Assembly: GCA_945900695.1 (NCBI GenBank)
Contig: CAMDJU010000112.1
Coordinates: 1 to 8,200 of the forward strand
Direction of reading: 5' to 3'
Origin: Bordetella parapertussis
GTDB taxonomy: Bacteria > Pseudomonadota > Gammaproteobacteria > Burkholderiales > Burkholderiaceae_C
Length of the DNA stretch: 8,200 bases
Shown piece after piece: positions 6,589 to 8,200 of this stretch. Under the pieces are notes generated by a model, which saw nothing but the letters and a program-made list of their open reading frames with translations, was not told where the DNA came from and made no database searches. The translations under genes and the position numbers were made by a program. Position 1 is the stretch's first letter. Each line of letters begins with the position of its first letter.

Positions 6589-7547
6589 TGGCAACGGAGG
6601 CAGAGAAAAAGCCAGAAGGCGAGGCCGCACCAGCCGAGTCGCCTGCGCCCGTCATCATCATCAAAAAGGTGATGGACGATGGCCACGGCGGCGCCCATGG
6701 CGGCGCATGGAAGATCGCCCTGGCCGACATGATGACGGCCATGATGGCCTTTTTCTTGTTGATGTGGTTGCTGGGCGCATCGACCGACGACCAGCGCAAA
6801 AGCATTGCCGACTATTTCAAGCCCACCTCGCAAAGCCTGATTGCCATTGGCCAATTGGCGGGCTCCAACGGCATTTTGGGTGGGCGATCCATCATCGATC
6901 CCGATGGTTTTCCTTATTCCGCCAAGCAAACAGGACTGCTCGAGCGTTTGACCCCGCGCTCAGAAGGCGGCCCCAACCCTGACACCGAACCCGGCCCAGA
7001 AAACGAAAACGAAAACGCCGACCCGGACAAACTCACGCCCGAGCAAAAGAAACAGATCGCTGCCGAGGCCGATCAAGCCAACTTTGACAAGCTGGAAAAA
7101 GAACTCAAGCAAAAATTGTCCGAGAACAAAAAACTGGAAAACCTCAAAGAGCAGGTGTCCATCACCCGTGAAAAAGACGGTTTGCGCATTGAAATCATTG
7201 ACAAAGCCGACTTTGCCATGTTCCCCAGTGGCCAGGTGTCCATGCAGGGCCGGGCCCAGGCCTTGATCAACGAGGTGGCCGCCTCCTTGGCCGATATGCC
7301 CAACAAAATTGCCATTCGTGGACACACCGACGCCGTGCCCTTTCAAAACGCCGAGGGGCGCAACAACTGGTCGCTGTCGGCCGAGCGGGCCGAGGCCACG
7401 CGCAAAATGTTGGAGAAAAATGGCATCAAAGAGAGCCGTTTCTCAAAGATTGAAGGCGTGGCCGATACCGACCCCTTCAATGCCAAAGACCCGCGCGACC
7501 CGCGCAACCGGCGCATGAGCATCACCGTTCAATACCAAGACCCATGA
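6588..7547 (+). CDS. motB: Flagellar motor stator protein MotB
   Basis: MotB anchors the stator to peptidoglycan and carries the ion-binding aspartate. The 319-aa product starts at an ATG sharing its A with the motA stop (TAATG), with GAGG (6578-6581) six nt upstream. An unusually long cytoplasmic N-terminus (1-40) ends in a Gly/His stretch (GHGGAHGGAWK). One membrane helix (about 43-63) contains ALADMMTAMMAFFLLMWLL, with D47 at the proton-carrying position; the TAMMA context suggests a proton-driven motor. A charged linker (about 120-190) includes ENENENADPDK and a Lys/Glu coiled-coil-like part, covering the area where the plug normally lies. The OmpA-like peptidoglycan-binding domain spans about 195-315, with IRGHTDAVPF (243-252), NNWSLSAERAEATRKML (259-275) and RNRRMSI (306-312). 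Identification is secure. Confidence 0.95.
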   Translation: MATEAEKKPEGEAAPAESPAPVIIIKKVMDDGHGGAHGGAWKIALADMMTAMMAFFLLMWLLGASTDDQRKSIADYFKPTSQSLIAIGQLAGSNGILGGRSIIDPDGFPYSAKQTGLLERLTPRSEGGPNPDTEPGPENENENADPDKLTPEQKKQIAAEADQANFDKLEKELKQKLSENKKLENLKEQVSITREKDGLRIEIIDKADFAMFPSGQVSMQGRAQALINEVAASLADMPNKIAIRGHTDAVPFQNAEGRNNWSLSAERAEATRKMLEKNGIKESRFSKIEGVADTDPFNAKDPRDPRNRRMSITVQYQDP

Positions 7548-7568
7548 TGTGGGCCTGGGGTGTGGATG

Positions 7569-7597
7569 AAAAAAGCGGGCTTGAAGCCCGCTTTTTT
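7569..7597. terminator. Bidirectional intrinsic terminator between motB and fleQ-like gene
   Basis: A perfect GC-rich stem, GCGGGC (7575-7580) with GCCCGC (7586-7591) around a TTGAA loop, is flanked by six A before and six T after. The symmetry lets it work on both strands. It lies 21 nt after the motB stop and 38 bases from the stop of the opposing gene, exactly where two convergent transcripts need to end. Confidence 0.92.
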
Positions 7598-7635
7598 GTG
7601 GGGTCATGGGCCGCAGGGTTTGGCAGCCCAGCCTG

Positions 7636-8200
7636 TTATCCGTATTTCAGCTCGTATTTATTGATTTTTTCGATCAAGGTCGTGCGTTGCAAATTGAGCA
7701 ATTTGGCTGTGCGTGACACATTGCCTTGGCTGCGTTGCAGGGCTTGCTCGATCATGCTGCGTTCAATGTCGGCCAAGCGCTCTTTGAGCGAGATGCCATC
7801 GGGTGGCAGTTGCGGCAGGCCCTGGGCCAGCATGATGATGTTTTCCACCTCGCGGTCTTCCAAGGTGGGCTGGTCGTCTATCTCCAGCAAGCCCTCGGGC
7901 AAGCCAAAGGCATCGGTGGCCGGGGGGGACAAGGTCTCCACGCGGTTCAGCGGCGCAGGTGAGAGGTTGGCGCGCAAAGGATGCAAGCCTTTGGGCAGCA
8001 AACTCAATGGAATGGTGCGCAAGTCCAGCTCTTTGCCCGCGTACAAGGTGCTGAAGCGATCGACCAAATTGGACAACTCACGCACATTGCCCGGCCAACC
8101 ATAGGTTTGCAAGGCCTCTAAAAAATCCAAGCGAAAGCGCACGGGGTTGGCCCCGCGCACCGCAAAGCGCTTGGCAAAGTGTTGCAACAACATGGGCACA
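7636..8200 (-). CDS. Sigma-54 enhancer-binding regulator, FleQ/FlrA-like, C-terminal part
   Basis: Only the last 187 or so residues are in the window; the gene enters from the right edge on the minus strand. The visible part starts in the end of the AAA+ domain (VPMLLQHFAKRF, as in the family's DIPLL..HF) and includes the hallmark GWPGNVREL (about visible residues 34-42). A linker of about 90 residues follows, then a Fis-type helix-turn-helix (about 138-185: LADIERSMIEQALQRSQGNVSRTAKLLNLQRTTLIEKINKYELKYG, cited in part). The ending RTTLIEKINKY closely resembles the FleQ/FlrA ending RTTLVEKMRKYG, and the flagellar context supports a master activator of early flagellar genes. The ATPase Walker motifs and any receiver-like domain lie outside the window, so FlrC/FlgR-type response regulators cannot be fully excluded. 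It converges on motB. Confidence 0.85.
   Translation of the reverse strand, partial: VPMLLQHFAKRFAVRGANPVRFRLDFLEALQTYGWPGNVRELSNLVDRFSTLYAGKELDLRTIPLSLLPKGLHPLRANLSPAPLNRVETLSPPATDAFGLPEGLLEIDDQPTLEDREVENIIMLAQGLPQLPPDGISLKERLADIERSMIEQALQRSQGNVSRTAKLLNLQRTTLIEKINKYELKYG

Noticed and set aside
6998..7017. Triple GAAAAC hexamer in the motB linker
   Set aside because: It encodes the ENENEN stretch of a charged linker; short repeats of this sort are common in such regions and need no other explanation.
7544..8104. Plus-strand 186-codon open frame after motB
   Set aside because: It runs through the terminator and is antisense to the clear FleQ-like coding region; the translation has no motif.

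Overview
This 8.2 kb window is a flagellar gene cluster from a proteobacterium. My best guess is a betaproteobacterium of the order Burkholderiales. The basis is moderately high GC, heavy use of TTG and CTG leucine codons, tightly overlapping genes, and the protein sequences; genus cannot be fixed by eye. No mobile element, CRISPR array, tRNA or rRNA gene is visible, and every reading frame of the real genes is intact.

Region 1 (1-5093, + strand) is one compact run: the 3' two-thirds of flhA (export gate), flhF (SRP-type GTPase), flhG/fleN (MinD-like ATPase), fliA (sigma-28) and an unrecognised single-pass membrane protein. A 33-nt gap separates flhA from flhF. After that the genes overlap: 14 nt for flhF/flhG, 4 nt (ATGA) for flhG/fliA and 4 nt for fliA/orf. 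This indicates one transcript with coupled translation. FlhF and FlhG normally set flagellar position and number, so a polar flagellum is likely.

Region 2 (5090-5724) holds a possible 28-codon ORF, a candidate sigma-28 promoter and fliS (flagellin chaperone). A 53-bp interrupted palindrome overlaps the fliS stop codon, and a small perfect hairpin lies just before motA.

Region 3 (5725-7597) is motA-motB, the torque-generating stator, with a one-base overlap (TAATG). It ends in a strong symmetric terminator that probably serves both strands.

Region 4 (7636-8200, - strand) is the C-terminal part of a sigma-54 enhancer-binding protein of the FleQ/FlrA type, converging on motB. The likely hierarchy is that the FleQ-like activator drives early genes, FlhF/FlhG place and count flagella, and FliA drives late genes such as fliS and motAB. 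The points most worth a second look are the unrecognised membrane protein at 4338-5093, the divergent FlhF G-domain paired with an FlhG lacking the usual N-terminal activator segment, and the 53-bp palindrome.
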